Part shown: in pieces, positions 6,207 through 7,795 of the stretch
Layout: each line of letters opens with the position of its first letter
How positions within the stretch are numbered: position 1 is the first letter of the stretch
NCBI GenBank assembly: GCA_040905925.1
Contig: JBBDQO010000047.1
Span: 1-7,795, forward strand
Direction: 5' to 3'
DNA: 7,795 nt
Source of the DNA: JALYNX01 sp040905925
GTDB taxonomy: Bacteria; Actinomycetota; Acidimicrobiia; Spongiisociales; ZC4RG35
The notes under the pieces: generated by a model
The model's input: only the letters and a program-made list of their open reading frames with translations
Told to the model about the DNA's origin: nothing
The model's database searches: none
Position numbers and translations under genes: made by a program

Positions 6207-6667
6207 GGATGCGGTCTGAGGGGATCGAGGTCGAGGTCCCGCAAGGATGGGACGGCGAGATCTATCGCCGCTCGTCGGGGATCACTGCGCAGTCGGGCCC
6301 GGGCGACCACAGCCGGCCGGTGCTGCACATGGCCAATTTCCCGCTGCCTTCGGAGCGGGGCGACTTCGGCTCGGGCGCGGTCGAGCTGATGAGATCGGAC
6401 GACCTGCTGGTGGTGTTGTTCGAGTACGGGCCCGAATCGGTCGGGTCTGCTCTCTTCTCGGCGCAGGGGGTGCCCACCGTCTCCGCCGGGGACTTCGATC
6501 CCAACGCCATGCAACGTCCCTTGCCCGGTCAATCGGGCGCCCAGTATTTCTTCAGCGTCGGAGGGCGCGCCTTCTGTCTCTACGTGGCCCTTGGCTCGCA
6601 TCTATTCCGGCACGAGCTGGCGCCCATGGTCAACGAGATTCTGGGCTTACTCCGAATAGATGGATAG
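6203..6667 (+). CDS. Conserved-looking protein of unknown function
   Basis: This 154-residue protein has no signal peptide or membrane segment, so it is probably cytosolic, unlike its neighbours. Visible motifs are VPQGWDGEIYRR (12-23), PVLHMANFPLP (39-49), RGDFGSGAVELM (52-63), LPGQSGAQYFF (107-117) and GRAFCLYVALGSH (121-133). It has one cysteine (125). The alternating strands suggest a compact alpha/beta or beta-rich fold. It resembles, from memory, uncharacterised actinobacterial proteins of about 150 residues, but I can name no family or function. Its place between the MauD-like gene and a secreted peptidase, with an ATGA overlap upstream and an overlapping possible start downstream, ties it to the operon. 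The start could be Met1 or Met3. Confidence 0.82.
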   Translation: MRMRSEGIEVEVPQGWDGEIYRRSSGITAQSGPGDHSRPVLHMANFPLPSERGDFGSGAVELMRSDDLLVVLFEYGPESVGSALFSAQGVPTVSAGDFDPNAMQRPLPGQSGAQYFFSVGGRAFCLYVALGSHLFRHELAPMVNEILGLLRIDG

Positions 6668-6677
6668 GGTCTCGCTG

Positions 6678-7795
6678 ATGCGGGCGAGTGAGTTGAGGCC
6701 ACAGAGCGTGGTGAGGTTCGCAGCCACGGTGGCCCTTGTCGTCATCCTGGCCACACCGGTACCGGTCTTCGCCGCCTCCTCGACCGCTGGCGACGCAACC
6801 CCCAACTTCACCGAGTCCGGTACCTGTGGGGTCTACGGGTTGGCCGGCCCGCAGAGTCCTACCTTCACCATCGGCGACCGGATTTACGGTCCGTTCGCTG
6901 ACTATTTCGGGCGATCGAGGAGTCAGGTGTCATCCTCGATGGTGGACTGGGTCGAGCCGTCGGGACGCCTCTTTCGGGTGCACACCAGGGCCCTCGCCGC
7001 TTTCCAGAGTGCTGCTCAGAACATCAACGCCTCCGGAGCCGGCTACACGGTCAGGACCGGCGCCGCCTTCAACTGGCGCAACATCGCGGCGAGCAACCAG
7101 ATGTCCCATCACGCCGTGGGTAACGCCATCGACATCAACCCTCCGCAGAATCCGGTCACCAATGGGGCGCTGATCACCGACATGCCACCCGTCTATCGCC
7201 AGGCGTGGACGGCTGCCGGGTTCTGTTGGGGTGGCTCCTGGCGGTTCAGCAAGGACAGCATGCACTACGCATGGAGGGGCCCGGCGGCGGTGGCCGGTCT
7301 GACCACCCGGATCACACCGTATGCCCCCCTCACCGCATCGGCCGACTTCACCACCGTTGCCCTCGATGCCCCCGCGGCCGTGGCCGAGGCCGATCTCTAC
7401 GCCATGTCCGACAAGCGTCGGGACGGAGGCGACGACCTCTACGGTCTGGTCCCTATCAACGGGTACTGGCAGATGCAGGTGGCCGGCGCCCGCGCCCGCT
7501 TCGGGGTCCTCGGGGTGAGATGGACCACTGGGGCTCCCACCGGTGGCCTCCCGCTGCTGGCCGACGTCAACGGGGACGGTCGTGCCGATCTGTGGCGGTT
7601 CAACACCGGCGGCCCCACCATCACCGCCGACGTTTACCTCGACTCGTCACGGTTCCGCAGCATTGGGAAACAAGTCGCGACCGGGGCCGTCTGGTCGGCC
7701 GATGCCGAGCTCGGGCTCGCCATTTTCGACACCGCCGACTGGGTTCCCGACCTCTATGTGATCCGGCGCAACACGGGCACCGTTGAGGTGTACTC
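6678..7795 (+). CDS. Secreted M15 (VanY-like) peptidase with FG-GAP/VCBS repeats, 3'-partial
   Basis: At least 372 residues are present and the frame runs off the window end. Residues 1-33 form a Sec-type signal peptide with a basic start, a VVRFAATVALVVILATPV core and cleavage near VFAA. The M15 zinc peptidase domain spans about 90-200. It has QMSHHAVGNAIDIN with ligands His145 and Asp152, and GFCWGGSWRFSKDSMHYAW with catalytic Asp193 and ligand His196. Such enzymes cut peptidoglycan stem peptides, as D,D-carboxypeptidases or L-Ala-D-Glu endopeptidases. Residues from about 222 on hold FG-GAP/VCBS-like repeats, including LLADVNGDGRADLWRFN (293-309), with DLYAM and DLYVI strands. AGGG at 6666-6669 is 8 bases before ATG 6678. 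An in-frame ATG at 6660 would overlap the previous gene by 8 bases and lengthen the n-region by six residues. Probably the last visible member of the operon. Confidence 0.87.
   Translation, partial: MRASELRPQSVVRFAATVALVVILATPVPVFAASSTAGDATPNFTESGTCGVYGLAGPQSPTFTIGDRIYGPFADYFGRSRSQVSSSMVDWVEPSGRLFRVHTRALAAFQSAAQNINASGAGYTVRTGAAFNWRNIAASNQMSHHAVGNAIDINPPQNPVTNGALITDMPPVYRQAWTAAGFCWGGSWRFSKDSMHYAWRGPAAVAGLTTRITPYAPLTASADFTTVALDAPAAVAEADLYAMSDKRRDGGDDLYGLVPINGYWQMQVAGARARFGVLGVRWTTGAPTGGLPLLADVNGDGRADLWRFNTGGPTITADVYLDSSRFRSIGKQVATGAVWSADAELGLAIFDTADWVPDLYVIRRNTGTVEVY

Noticed and set aside
5369..6601. A 410-residue open frame on the minus strand opposite the MauD-like and unknown genes
   Set aside because: The product is rich in Arg, His, Asp and Gly with no domain, and the + strand carries overlapping genes with a clear thioredoxin motif and ribosome-binding sites.

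Overview
This GC-rich window has every supportable gene on the + strand and little intergenic space. Gene content suggests a high-GC actinomycete, perhaps an uncultured member of the Acidimicrobiia or a relative. The reasons are lipB next to lipA, a DUF5655 protein, MauE/MauD-like genes flanking a Tat-exported Cys-rich protein, and several FG-GAP-type secreted proteins. This placement is inference from gene content, not from a marker gene.

Left part (about 57-3406) is housekeeping. A single reading frame encodes LipB (octanoyltransferase) fused to LipA (lipoyl synthase), so both steps of de novo lipoate assembly sit on one polypeptide. It is followed 2 bases later by a small zinc-ribbon-plus-DUF5655 protein. 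After a 54-base gap comes an M24-family Xaa-Pro-type aminopeptidase with all five metal ligands. A 140-base gap (3407-3546) separates this part from the next.

Right part (3547 to the window end) looks like one tightly coupled operon for an extracytoplasmic system. Its order is: a MauE-like membrane protein with a CGCLG motif; a Tat-exported protein whose 26-Cys domain resembles the methylamine dehydrogenase (MADH) light chain and is fused to a five-repeat FG-GAP-type beta-propeller region; a membrane-anchored MauD-like thioredoxin with CSAC; a 154-residue protein of unknown function; and a secreted M15 (VanY-like) peptidase with its own FG-GAP/VCBS-type repeats, cut by the window end. Stop/start overlaps (ATGA at 4104, TGATG at 5433, ATGA at 6203) and a 20-codon micro-ORF between two genes suggest translational coupling.

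My reading is that the MauE/MauD-like pair makes or isomerises the many disulfides of the exported Cys-rich protein, as MauE and MauD do for MADH. The position aligning with the second tryptophan of the TTQ cofactor is alanine here, and no MADH heavy-chain (mauB) gene is visible. The product is therefore probably not a methylamine dehydrogenase. A MADH-light-chain-like scaffold, reused without TTQ and joined to a propeller beside a cell-wall peptidase, is the most interesting content of the window.
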